DNA of 64,000 bases from Bacillota bacterium (lineage in GTDB: Bacteria; Bacillota; SHA-98; Ch115), in assembly GCA_013178415.1 (NCBI GenBank), contig JABLXA010000001.1, positions 216,011-280,010 on the forward strand, given 5' to 3'. Shown piece by piece: positions 1 to 7,543 of this stretch (positions are counted from its first letter, which is position 1; each line of letters begins with the position of its first letter). The translations under genes were made by a program, and so were the position numbers. A model generated the notes under the pieces. The model did not search any database and had not been told where the DNA came from. It saw only the letters and a list, made by a program, of their open reading frames with translations.

Positions 1-150
1 GTATTCAAGGTGCTCGAGGAAAAGCTCGGCCAGGCTCTTGAAGAGTCGTGGGCCATCTCGGAGAATGAGGGAGTTGATCTTTGCCAAGCTGCGGTAGAGC
101 TCGCCGTGACAAGGGTGTACCAGGCTATGAAGAATAGGCGGTATATCTAG
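1..150 (+). CDS. Glu/Leu/Phe/Val dehydrogenase, C-terminal end only (probable NAD(P) glutamate dehydrogenase)
   Basis: The frame is open from base 1 and ends at TAG 148-150, giving the last 49 residues of a protein that begins upstream of the window. The tail reads AAVELAVTRVYQAMKNRRYI. It resembles the closing helix of glutamate dehydrogenases, where an AAY-x-AV-x-RVxEAM-x-RG pattern ends the NAD domain. The family catalyses reversible oxidative deamination of glutamate to 2-oxoglutarate. The identification rests only on this helix, so a leucine or other amino-acid dehydrogenase of the same superfamily is equally possible. Confidence 0.5.
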   Translation, partial: VFKVLEEKLGQALEESWAISENEGVDLCQAAVELAVTRVYQAMKNRRYI

Positions 151-284
151 CCAGCGGGTTTGGTATCTCGCAGGATTTCATGTTATCAATAGTGCCTCGA
201 GGGCAGGATTTACGAGGGGGTGAGAAATGATCTATGGGATTCCTTGCTAGCAGGAGCTAATCTAGATCGTTCATGGTGGAACAT

Positions 285-307
285 AGGGTTAGGATCATTC
301 TCAATAT
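285..307. promoter_or_regulatory. Fur-like operator upstream of the solute-binding protein gene
   Basis: The 23 bases match the Fur box found in front of fur-feoB (29376-29398) at 18 positions. The centre and right half (CATTCTCAATAT) are identical. The site lies just upstream of the ribosome-binding site AAGGAGGAA (311-319) of the downstream gene, a position suited to repression. Iron control of that gene is an inference from the shared motif. Confidence 0.55.
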
Positions 308-325
308 AATAAGGAGGAAGAAAGC

Positions 326-2239
326 ATGACCAATTCTATTAAGAGACGATTGGTGACGGTCCTATTTGTGATGGCTCTTGTAGCTGGATACATTTATGCA
401 TCTTTTGCGGCATCTAGAGATTATAATGAGGCCCCGATGCTTGCGGCCCTTGTGAAGCAAGGCAAGCTTCCCCCTGTAGAGAAAAGACTTCCCGATGACC
501 CAATGGTTGTCACTCCTGTGGATGAAGTAGGCCAGTATGGAGGGACATGGCGTAGAGTCGCCTTGAGTCCAGGAGACACCATGATACATGTCCGCCTTGG
601 ATATGAACCCCTGGTAAGATGGGACAGAGATGGCAAGAAGCTGATCCCCAATGTGGCTAAGTCGTGGGAGATAGGAAATGGCGGGAAGACATTTACACTT
701 CATCTTAGAAAAGGCATTAAGTGGTCAGACGGGGAACCCTTGACCGCAGATGATATTGCCTTCTGGTATGAAGATGTAATTTGCAATAAGGAACTGACCC
801 CTGTCTATCCCGCCTGGCTGCAGGTAAATGGCAAGCCTGCAGAGTTTGAGAAGGTGGATGCTTATACCGTCCGGTTTAGCTTTGTAAAACCTCATGCCCT
901 ATTCCTGGAATACCTCGCCAGCCCAAATGCAGGACCCTCTGTATTCAACTATCCTAAGCATTATATGAAGCAATTCCATCCCAAGTATACCTCGAAGAGT
1001 CAGCTTGATGCGAAGGTCAAGGCGGCTAAATTTGATAGCTGGTATAAGCTGTTTGCAGACAGAGCCCAGCCTTTTACTAATCCTGATCTTCCTACTATAA
1101 GACCCTGGGTTCTCAGATCAAGCCCAACAGCCACTCGTATAATAGCAGAGAGGAATCCTTACTATTGGAAAGTCGATACCAAGGGTAATCAATTACCCTA
1201 TATAGACAGGATAGCATGGGACATGGTGCAAGATATCCAGATGATCACCATGAAGGCGGTCTCTGGAGAAGTCGATATGCAGGCAAGGAACCTGTCGTTC
1301 TCAGACTATCCACTTCTTATGGAGAACAGGGACAAAGGGGGTTACGAGGTTTATCTTTGGAATGCAGGAGAGGGAGCGAGCGCTATATTCCCGAATCAAA
1401 CCCTTGAAGGTGATGAGGTGCTGCGGAATTTGGTGAGGGATGTCAGGTTTAGAAGAGCCCTTTCCATGGCCATCAACCGGGATGAAGTCAATGAGGTGGC
1501 TTACCTTGGCCAGGCGACCCCGGTATATACAATGTTCCCTGTAGCTTCTGTAGGGAATGATCCTGAGATCCGCAAGTTCTATGAGTATAATCCGAAGGAA
1601 GCGAATAGACTTCTTGACGAAATGGGGCTCAGCAAGCGAGACAAGGATGGTTTCAGGCTTCGTCCTGATGGCAAGCCGCTGACGTTGACAATTGTAGTGA
1701 ACTTAGGTTATTCAATACATGCCGATGTCATGCAGATGGTGAAAAGATATTGGGATGCAGTCGGGATTAAGACGGTTGTAGACGCCATATCTGGCTCTCT
1801 CTGGTGGCCTCGTATCGACTCAAATAACTATCAGTTTGTGGGATATACAACGGAATTTGCCACAGATTACTTTGTTGCAAGTTATTCTATGAGAAGTCTT
1901 GTTCCAAATGAGATCAACACATACTGGGCACCCCTCTGGGGCAGGTGGTATGTAACCGGTGGCAAGGAAGGCGAGAAACCGGTCGGAGACGCTGCAAAAA
2001 TACAGGATGACTTCAGCAAGATGCTCGTCACCATAGACGAGAAGGAACGCGAAAAGCTTCTCGAGGATATGTTCAGGTTGTGGGCGAAGAATATGTATGT
2101 TATCCCCATACTAGGAGGATATAACATACCTGTAGTGGTCAAGAAGAATTTCAAGAATGTTCCGCGCAAGGGCAATTTGGCTTATGCATATTCAAGCCCT
2201 GGTTATCTCACACCTGAGCAATTCTTCATCAAACGGTAA
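326..2239 (+). CDS. ABC transporter solute-binding protein, family 5 (SBP_bac_5)
   Basis: This 637-residue extracytoplasmic protein is expected to capture a peptide, nickel or other ligand for an ABC importer. A signal peptide or lipid-less anchor covers residues 1-30 (KRR followed by VTVLFVMALVAGYIYASF). The body has the family-5 pattern: GQYGGTWRRV near residue 70, LRKGIKWSDGEPLTADDIAFWYED near residues 125-150, and RFRRALSMAINRDEV near residue 380. The ATG follows AAGGAGGAA at good spacing. No permease or ATPase gene is adjacent, so it is an orphan binding protein. A Fur-like box overlaps its leader, which hints at iron-responsive expression. The ligand cannot be read from the sequence. 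Confidence 0.9.
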   Translation: MTNSIKRRLVTVLFVMALVAGYIYASFAASRDYNEAPMLAALVKQGKLPPVEKRLPDDPMVVTPVDEVGQYGGTWRRVALSPGDTMIHVRLGYEPLVRWDRDGKKLIPNVAKSWEIGNGGKTFTLHLRKGIKWSDGEPLTADDIAFWYEDVICNKELTPVYPAWLQVNGKPAEFEKVDAYTVRFSFVKPHALFLEYLASPNAGPSVFNYPKHYMKQFHPKYTSKSQLDAKVKAAKFDSWYKLFADRAQPFTNPDLPTIRPWVLRSSPTATRIIAERNPYYWKVDTKGNQLPYIDRIAWDMVQDIQMITMKAVSGEVDMQARNLSFSDYPLLMENRDKGGYEVYLWNAGEGASAIFPNQTLEGDEVLRNLVRDVRFRRALSMAINRDEVNEVAYLGQATPVYTMFPVASVGNDPEIRKFYEYNPKEANRLLDEMGLSKRDKDGFRLRPDGKPLTLTIVVNLGYSIHADVMQMVKRYWDAVGIKTVVDAISGSLWWPRIDSNNYQFVGYTTEFATDYFVASYSMRSLVPNEINTYWAPLWGRWYVTGGKEGEKPVGDAAKIQDDFSKMLVTIDEKEREKLLEDMFRLWAKNMYVIPILGGYNIPVVVKKNFKNVPRKGNLAYAYSSPGYLTPEQFFIKR

Positions 2240-2335
2240 ATGTCGGCATCCATGAATCTTGTGGTTTGCGGGTACTATGCGGCTCCATCTCGGGGCCGCA
2301 TGATTGGTTAGAATTCGGGTTCCCTTGTTTGAAAC

Positions 2336-2360
2336 GGAGAGGCGGTCACCCCGCCTCTCC
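2336..2360. terminator. Strong hairpin between convergent genes
   Basis: GGAGAGGCGG and CCGCCTCTCC form a perfect 10-bp stem around the loop TCACC. It lies between the plus-strand binding-protein gene and the minus-strand gene ending at 2407. Neither side carries a good T-run, so it is at best an atypical bidirectional terminator. A weaker stem (ATGCGGC/GCCGCAT) lies just before it, near 2277-2301. Confidence 0.5.
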
Positions 2361-2406
2361 CGGGATCTGCGCCCTTGGGGCCCCGGATTCGCAGTGAGTC
2401 GCCTGT

Positions 2407-2706
2407 CTAGGTTACAGTGAATTGAACGGTTACACCCTTCCCCCTGTTACCCTGCGTATCTCGCGCAAAGAATGTGACATCATATGTTCCGGGAGGCGCT
2501 CCGTAGGGGACGACGATAGTGGTCGAATATGTATTCTCGCCTGCCTTGGGAAGGAATTCGGAGTATCCGTAGGCGTTCACCATGGCATAGACTGACTTGA
2601 TCTCACCCACGACGTTGCTGAATCTGGCGGTTGCCTTTACGGTAGTCCCGGGGGAACCAGATGGAGGATCAAGGGTCACATTGAGGTCGTAAGAGAACTC
2701 TGCCAT
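2407..2706 (-). CDS. Small Ig-like beta-sandwich protein
   Basis: This 99-residue protein has no signal peptide and consists of a single beta-rich domain. Typical bacterial Ig-like features are visible: LDPPSGSPGTTVKATARFSN, alternating hydrophobic strands, and a C-terminal GTYDVTFFARDTQGN strand pair resembling Y-x-V-x-V-x-A-x-D-x-x-GN domain ends. The ATG at 2706 follows GAGGTGAG. The function is unknown. A free-standing Ig-like domain without an export signal is unusual, and it may be a fragment or a binding module. It is convergent with the binding-protein gene. Confidence 0.7.
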   Translation of the reverse strand: MAEFSYDLNVTLDPPSGSPGTTVKATARFSNVVGEIKSVYAMVNAYGYSEFLPKAGENTYSTTIVVPYGAPPGTYDVTFFARDTQGNRGKGVTVQFTVT

Positions 2707-2785
2707 TCATCTCACCTCTTCTTTGGATTCTGTATCTGAAGCCAAAAGATCATATGGGTTATATGGGGCCCTATCCTGAACGCCT

Positions 2786-3454
2786 TTACTGGCGGGGCGC
2801 TAGACCTGTCATAAGGAAATCCACTGTCTCTCCGGCGATCTCTTCAGGGGAGAATTTTTCATCTCCGATAAGGTGTCGCGCCATCAGGTTGGTAATGATG
2901 CCTACAATATGCTGTGAGACGAGATACACATCCACCGGAGCGAATTCTCCGGCATCGATTCCTGCCTTGAGAATGGCGGCAAAGCGTTCCACCATGACCC
3001 AATAGACTTGCTCCACCTTAGGAACCCCAGAGGGACAGCCCTTTATGAACCACGATTCAAAGATCAGTTCCACTATGGTCTTGTTAGACTGGCAAAATGA
3101 AATCACCGAGGCAATTGCTCGCTTGAGGTAATCCGCTTTTTTGGGACTATGGTTTGGAAATCCAGATTTGGGGGGATATTCAGGCGCCGAATTCAAAAAA
3201 GATTCGATGCCATGCTCCAGGAGGCTGACATAGAGCCCCTCTTTAGAATCAAAATAATAGTAGATCATGGGCACTGTGGTATTCGCGGCCTCCGCGATCT
3301 CTCGCACCGATGTCCCCTCGTATCCCTTCCCGGCAATCAAAGAAATAGCGGCTTGTAGGATACGATCGCGGACAAGAGTGCCATTGTGCTGGGTGTCATA
3401 CGAGCTTGATTGTGGAGAGCCTCTGTCATTTTCTCGCTCATTCGATGTTACCAT
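2786..3454 (-). CDS. TetR/AcrR family transcriptional regulator
   Basis: This 222-residue one-component repressor has the N-terminal TetR helix-turn-helix at about residues 28-75: RILQAAISLIAGKGYEGTSV followed by REIAEAANTTVPMIYYYFDS and KEGLY. The C-terminal half is the variable all-helical ligand-binding and dimerisation domain. The first ~25 residues (polar, NERENDRGSPQSSSYDTQHN) form a disordered tail. Its own promoter carries a palindrome (3481-3500) just downstream of the -10, consistent with autorepression. Targets and ligand are unknown; no efflux pump is adjacent. Confidence 0.9.
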   Translation of the reverse strand: MVTSNERENDRGSPQSSSYDTQHNGTLVRDRILQAAISLIAGKGYEGTSVREIAEAANTTVPMIYYYFDSKEGLYVSLLEHGIESFLNSAPEYPPKSGFPNHSPKKADYLKRAIASVISFCQSNKTIVELIFESWFIKGCPSGVPKVEQVYWVMVERFAAILKAGIDAGEFAPVDVYLVSQHIVGIITNLMARHLIGDEKFSPEEIAGETVDFLMTGLAPRQ

Positions 3455-3480
3455 TATGGTTCAGACTCCCTACAAAAGAG

Positions 3481-3528
3481 TTTATCTAACGCTAAATAAA
3501 GTATACCACTTTTCATTTTCCGTTTCAA
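3481..3528 (-). promoter_or_regulatory. Sigma-A promoter and probable operator of the TetR gene
   Basis: On the minus strand a -35 TTGAAA (3523-3528) is separated by 17 bp from a -10 TATACT (3500-3505). Immediately downstream, at 3481-3500, lies the imperfect palindrome TTTATCTAACGCTAAATAAA, in which 16 of 20 positions are symmetric. The palindrome sits at the transcription start, where a TetR dimer would block initiation. Confidence 0.65.
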
Positions 3529-3568
3529 GGGTCCCTGGCCGGCTGCCGCAGGAATGCGTCATAAAGAC

Positions 3569-3600
3569 GCAGGGACCGGGCGTTGGGGCCCGATCCCTGC
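3569..3600 (-). terminator. Hairpin downstream of the htrA operon
   Basis: GCAGGGA-C-CGGGC pairs with GCCCG-A-TCCCTGC around a 6-nt loop: 7 bp, one C/A mismatch, then 5 bp. It lies between the htrA stop at 3682 and the tetR promoter, so it probably ends the sigma-htrA operon. The following bases (GTCTTTATG) include only a short T-stretch, so the assignment is moderate. Confidence 0.5.
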
Positions 3601-3681
3601 GCTGAGGAGGTTTTGGCATGCACGGGACTCTATTATATGGAAGCAATGTCAGCAGAGGAAATCACATTAGAGGAGGAGACT

Positions 3682-4839
3682 TCACTCAATGCTCGTCGGC
3701 CTCTCTTCTAGGGTCACGACTATGATCCTCGTGCCGCCATTGCGCCATACCTTGAGAATGACCTTACTGCCGATCTTCTTTGAGTTTACGAGCTTGACCA
3801 GATGATCGGAATTGTCGACTTTTATATTGCCGAATTCAAGGATTACATCATAGGTCGAAAGGCCTGCCTTTTCAGCAGGGCTGTTTGGCTGGACCTCTGT
3901 CACGATGGCACCCTTGGTGCTCTTGAGCCCCAAGGCATCGGCAAGCTGTTTGTTGAGATCCTGAAGCCCGATGCCAATCCATGGTCTTGCCACTTTCCCT
4001 TTGGTAATAAGGTCGTCAAGAATGCTTTTGGCCTGATTCACCGGGATTGCGAAACCAATACCCTGTGCGAATGGTATGATTGCAGTATTGATCCCTACCA
4101 CTCTGCCACGTATATCCACCAGGGGACCACCGCTATTTCCGGGGTTGATGGCCGCGTCAGTCTGGATGTAGCTGCCGGGCTTTGTCGGGTCATCTAGGGA
4201 ACGCGCAAGTCCGCTGATGATACCTGCAGTCACGGTTCTTTGAAATTCATATGGATTCCCGATAGCTATGGCTATGTCCCCGGGACGGATCTTATCCGAG
4301 TCCCCAAGTTCGACCGTCGGTAGATTTGAAGCATCAACCTTGACGACAGCCAGGTCGTACAGGGAATCTTGTCCCACCAGTTTGCCATTTAGCTGCCGCC
4401 CATCAGAAAGCGTCACCTTGATCTCTGTTGCCTTCTCAATGACATGCCTATTGGTAAGTATATATCCATCTGGCCTGATTATGAAACCCGACCCTTGCGC
4501 TGGAACGACTCTTTCTTTGGGCGTGAATGATTCACCAAAGAATTGGCGGAAAAACTCGTCGTCAAACGGAAATACGGACTTGACTTGCACTGTGCGCTTT
4601 GTATCGATATTCACAACTGCCTTCGAGACTTTCTCTGCAACATCGGCTATGGTGTTTTCTCCCAGGGCCTGAATGGCCACCACATTTGATCCGGCCGCGC
4701 TGACCACCGGCGCAGGTTCATTGGCAAAAGTCGGCTTGTCATGTGTAAGCTGCACCACTACGACTGATGTAATGAGAGAACACACTATGGCAACCACTGC
4801 ATATGGTAGATATTTACTTTTAAATTCCTTTAGGCTCAT
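3682..4839 (-). CDS. htrA: HtrA/DegP-like membrane-anchored serine protease with one PDZ domain
   Basis: This 385-residue trypsin-fold protease degrades or refolds damaged extracytoplasmic proteins. An N-terminal membrane anchor lies at about residues 10-31 (YAVVAIVCSLITSVVVVQL). The catalytic triad is visible as His132 in TNRHV, Asp162 in YDLAVVKVD and Ser236 in GNSGGPL. A single PDZ domain follows, from about residue 285 (GIGLQDLN to the end). The ATG follows AAAGGAGG. It is the last gene of an operon with an ECF sigma factor, an anti-sigma factor and an RseB-like protein, 24 bp after the latter, so it is the likely effector of that stress response. It resembles Bacillus HtrA more than periplasmic DegP, because it is anchored and has one PDZ. 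Confidence 0.93.
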   Translation of the reverse strand: MSLKEFKSKYLPYAVVAIVCSLITSVVVVQLTHDKPTFANEPAPVVSAAGSNVVAIQALGENTIADVAEKVSKAVVNIDTKRTVQVKSVFPFDDEFFRQFFGESFTPKERVVPAQGSGFIIRPDGYILTNRHVIEKATEIKVTLSDGRQLNGKLVGQDSLYDLAVVKVDASNLPTVELGDSDKIRPGDIAIAIGNPYEFQRTVTAGIISGLARSLDDPTKPGSYIQTDAAINPGNSGGPLVDIRGRVVGINTAIIPFAQGIGFAIPVNQAKSILDDLITKGKVARPWIGIGLQDLNKQLADALGLKSTKGAIVTEVQPNSPAEKAGLSTYDVILEFGNIKVDNSDHLVKLVNSKKIGSKVILKVWRNGGTRIIVVTLEERPTSIE

Positions 4840-4863
4840 AAAAAATCCTCCTTTGCATCTAGC

Positions 4864-6006
4864 TCAATGTCTTGTCAGTATAAGGAGAAACTTGCTGGCG
4901 AGATCCTCGATGAGCCCCTCTGATCGACGGACCCCATCGCTAATCTTCACGGATTCCGCCATTTTTATCAGTATATCCTTTGAAACATTGCCTACCAGGA
5001 AGAGGTTCCTGCCATCCGCCTCCCATCTAAGGATGTTGGCCCGTGGTTCCTCAACCAGATCAGCCTTTGAACCGTTTACCTCTACCGTCTCTGCATTTTG
5101 CAGGTGTATCCTTGATCGATCAGCAGAGAGCGTCTGGAAGAATGACACCACGTTAAATCCATCCGAATACTGCAAGTGAATACACGCTACTGGCCCAAGC
5201 TTTGCTGGGGCCCCCCCCTCCAGGGAATAACCCAGGGTCGAGAAGGATGGAAATATGATGTCACTTCCGAACTTCCGCCTGAGGTCCTGCGGTGGAACCA
5301 TCGTAGGCTGTTCCTTTTCACATATTACTTTTACACCTGGAGGAGGAGCGAAGTCAAAGAGTCCATCAGGGATATCTGACGGAAAATCTATCCTGACGAA
5401 ATATGACAGGTAAGTGAGGTTTTTGTTGTCATCAAACTCCTCCGTCCTTAATATCACCGGGTTTTCCGAATCTACCCATATCCTTCGAATAGGGTTTCCC
5501 CTGTACTTTGGTGATAGCAAAATAGCGTAAGATCTTCGCCCCGCAACAACCGCCCGTCCTAAGAGTTTCACCATGTAATTTTCGCCAGCAAGGTCGAGAT
5601 TTTTCATATAGACGCCTTCTATAGGAAATTGGACGGAATAAGATCTCGGCCCTACCGGCTGAGAAGTCACGATCTTCTGTGACGGGGCATATGTCCATAT
5701 CCTGCTGCCGTCGGAGATAAACAAACGGTATGGATTATCAGCCGACGGCAGATATTCGATCCTGACCTTAGACAGGCCCTCACGCGCAATACGGACGATA
5801 CTGGCTTTTGCGCCCCTAGGCGACCAGTATATCATTACTTGGGTGCCCTCAAACCTGAGATTTTCACTTTCCCGCGCAACCCGTCTCAAAATGGCCATGG
5901 CCGGGTTTTCCTGATCCGGGATCGCAGCTTCCGTGACCTGGAACCACAGCACAGTTACCGCGGCCACGGCAACCAGTAGTATAAAGAGTCCTCGAAAAGT
6001 GAGCAT
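4864..6006 (-). CDS. RseB/MucB/LolA-fold regulator of sigma factor activity
   Basis: About 380 residues with a signal anchor at the N terminus (LFILLVAVAAVTVLWF). The first domain has the LolA/RseB half-barrel character: repeated beta-strands such as RFEGTQVMIYW, VRIEYLP and ILLSPKYRGNPIRRIWVDSE, where the last matches the RseB/LolA pattern of a lipoprotein-binding sheet ending in W-x-D-x-x. A second domain follows from about residue 250. In proteobacteria RseB binds anti-sigma RseA and senses mislocalised lipoproteins. The gene lies 15 bp after the anti-sigma gene and directly before htrA, so the same role is inferred here. I prefer the ATG at 6006 to the GTG at 6015, because GGGGTGA is better spaced from it. 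Confidence 0.75.
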   Translation of the reverse strand: MLTFRGLFILLVAVAAVTVLWFQVTEAAIPDQENPAMAILRRVARESENLRFEGTQVMIYWSPRGAKASIVRIAREGLSKVRIEYLPSADNPYRLFISDGSRIWTYAPSQKIVTSQPVGPRSYSVQFPIEGVYMKNLDLAGENYMVKLLGRAVVAGRRSYAILLSPKYRGNPIRRIWVDSENPVILRTEEFDDNKNLTYLSYFVRIDFPSDIPDGLFDFAPPPGVKVICEKEQPTMVPPQDLRRKFGSDIIFPSFSTLGYSLEGGAPAKLGPVACIHLQYSDGFNVVSFFQTLSADRSRIHLQNAETVEVNGSKADLVEEPRANILRWEADGRNLFLVGNVSKDILIKMAESVKISDGVRRSEGLIEDLASKFLLILTRH

Positions 6007-6021
6007 ATAAGTCACCCCATA

Positions 6022-6693
6022 TCAGGGGAGTATGCCCCATGGCTGGGCGTCGAAGTCGACCAGCCTGACCGCTGCCTGGTCATCATTAGATGCATTCAAC
6101 CCGGTAGGCATGCTGCCGCCAGGCACGCTGACATCGGGGTGAGCCAATTGTTCCACTGGTGTCAATCCAGGGTTGTGCTGGGACTCCAAAGCCATATAAT
6201 TGATCCATGCATCATCGGACCAAGGTTGTCTATATGCAGATAGCGCATGTGTTCGCAAGAAGGGGGCTATCTCTACAGGCTGCGGTCGCGAAACAATTGA
6301 CCAAATCAAAGGCGCCGTCATGAAGAATACAAGCGGCAGAGCCGCCGCGGCTACTGCCATTCTCAGCCGGTTACTACCCGGTATGGTGAACCATGGCCTT
6401 CGGGTCGAAATCGCGAACCATGTTCCTCTTCTGATGCGAGATATATCGCGGGTGCCTGCCGGTTCTCCAGCCAACTTTGCCCGGAGTCCTGGCCAAAAAT
6501 CTCCGGGGAGATCACGGCTGGGAACCGACGAGAGCAGATCCTTGAGTGACCGGAGTTGCTCCAATTCTTTCGCGCACCGCAGGCACCCATCAACGTGGAG
6601 CGCTACTCGACGTTCTTCATCATAACTGAGCTCCCGGTCTACATATGATGAAAGCAGTTTTTGGACTTTGTCGCACGGCAGATCCCAATTCAC
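6022..6693 (-). CDS. Zinc-finger (HC2/ZAS) transmembrane anti-sigma factor
   Basis: About 223 residues. The N-terminal 70 residues contain the zinc-binding anti-sigma motif, with Cys near residue 8 and the HVDGCLRCAKEL stretch (H-x3-C-x2-C). A single transmembrane helix follows near residues 110-135 (RMAVAAAALPLVFFMTAPLIW), and the remaining ~90 residues would be outside the cell. The domain normally holds its partner sigma factor inactive at the membrane until proteolysis. It begins immediately after the sigma gene. The GTG at 6693 is favoured over the GTG at 6702, because GGGAGG lies 8 nt upstream of it. Confidence 0.85.
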   Translation of the reverse strand: MNWDLPCDKVQKLLSSYVDRELSYDEERRVALHVDGCLRCAKELEQLRSLKDLLSSVPSRDLPGDFWPGLRAKLAGEPAGTRDISRIRRGTWFAISTRRPWFTIPGSNRLRMAVAAAALPLVFFMTAPLIWSIVSRPQPVEIAPFLRTHALSAYRQPWSDDAWINYMALESQHNPGLTPVEQLAHPDVSVPGGSMPTGLNASNDDQAAVRLVDFDAQPWGILP

Positions 6694-6698
6694 CCTTT

Positions 6699-7322
6699 TC
6701 ACCTCCCACCGGGTGATCTGTGAGATGCTTCATGATCCTCTTCCTGGCGGTGGCCGAGATAAGGCAATAGCCTCTTCCGGAGAAGTCTTCGACCTCTATG
6801 GATTCGTGATCTCACTGTCCCGATGGAACATTTGAGTATCTCGCTGATCTCTTCATATGAGAACCCCTGGACATCGCATAATACCACAGCGAGGCGATAT
6901 TCAGGCGGAAGGGATTGGATTCCCCTCTGGATGGCCTGGTGGAGTTCTGATATTTCAGCCAGCTCTTCGGGCCCCGCTGAATTATCTTGAAGCTCCCGGG
7001 GCAACTGTTCGTCAAGTGTATCTATGGGTCTATCAAGAGACTCGATCCTGAATTTCGGCCTTCTACGCAGACGATCTATGTAGATATTGCTCGCGATCCT
7101 GTAGAGCCATTTTTCAAAGGAGGAGCCCAGTTGGAACTTATCGAAGGAACGATACGCCTTCACCAGGGCTTCCTGCACCAGATCCTTTGCCTCCTCTTTG
7201 TCACCGGTAAGCCGGTAAGCGAGGTTATATATGGCTTTGTCATATTTCTGGACCAGGCGCTCAAATTCCTCGACAGGTTTACGCGCGAGGCTGACGCCTG
7301 CCAGTGCCTCCGTCCGGATCAC
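6699..7322 (-). CDS. ECF RNA polymerase sigma factor (sigma-E/sigma-W type)
   Basis: This 207-residue sigma factor has region 2 at about residues 20-90 (YDKAIYNLAYRLTGDKEEAKDLVQE, FEKWLYRIASNIYIDRLRRR) and region 4 at about 140-195 (LPPEYRLAVVLCDVQGFSYEEI, GTVRSRIHRGRRLLRKRL). It is the first gene of a four-gene operon with its anti-sigma factor, an RseB-like protein and HtrA. A promoter of the ECF type lies just upstream and probably provides autoregulation. The start is GTG at 7322; an in-frame stop lies only a few codons further upstream. Confidence 0.93.
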   Translation of the reverse strand: MIRTEALAGVSLARKPVEEFERLVQKYDKAIYNLAYRLTGDKEEAKDLVQEALVKAYRSFDKFQLGSSFEKWLYRIASNIYIDRLRRRPKFRIESLDRPIDTLDEQLPRELQDNSAGPEELAEISELHQAIQRGIQSLPPEYRLAVVLCDVQGFSYEEISEILKCSIGTVRSRIHRGRRLLRKRLLPYLGHRQEEDHEASHRSPGGR

Positions 7323-7349
7323 TCTCTCTCACTACCCTTCACCATTTCA

Positions 7350-7377
7350 TAAACGTAAATACAGGGGAAAAGTTCCC
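7350..7377 (-). promoter_or_regulatory. ECF-type promoter of the sigma/anti-sigma/rseB/htrA operon
   Basis: On the minus strand GGGAAC (7372-7377) and CGTTTA (7350-7355) are separated by exactly 16 bp. This matches the general ECF layout (for example TGAAAC-N16-CGTA for sigma-W, GGAAC-type -35 for sigma-E). It lies 28 bp upstream of the sigma gene start, as expected for an autoregulated ECF operon. Confidence 0.65.
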
Positions 7378-7543
7378 GACATAAATTTTACCATAATGGA
7401 TGGGACCAGGCGACCCCGCTTCCCCTGCGAGCTTTGATGAAGTATAATGTTCATGCGGATGTAAGTCTTTGTTCCCCGATTAGGCACCAGCCCACATGGA
7501 TTTTATTTTTGAATGTAATTGAGTATAAGGGGATACTTTCTAT

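Noticed and set aside
305..310. Consensus TATAAT as the -10 of the solute-binding protein promoter
   Set aside because: It lies directly before the ribosome-binding site, so transcription would start at or inside it, and no -35 is found at suitable distance.
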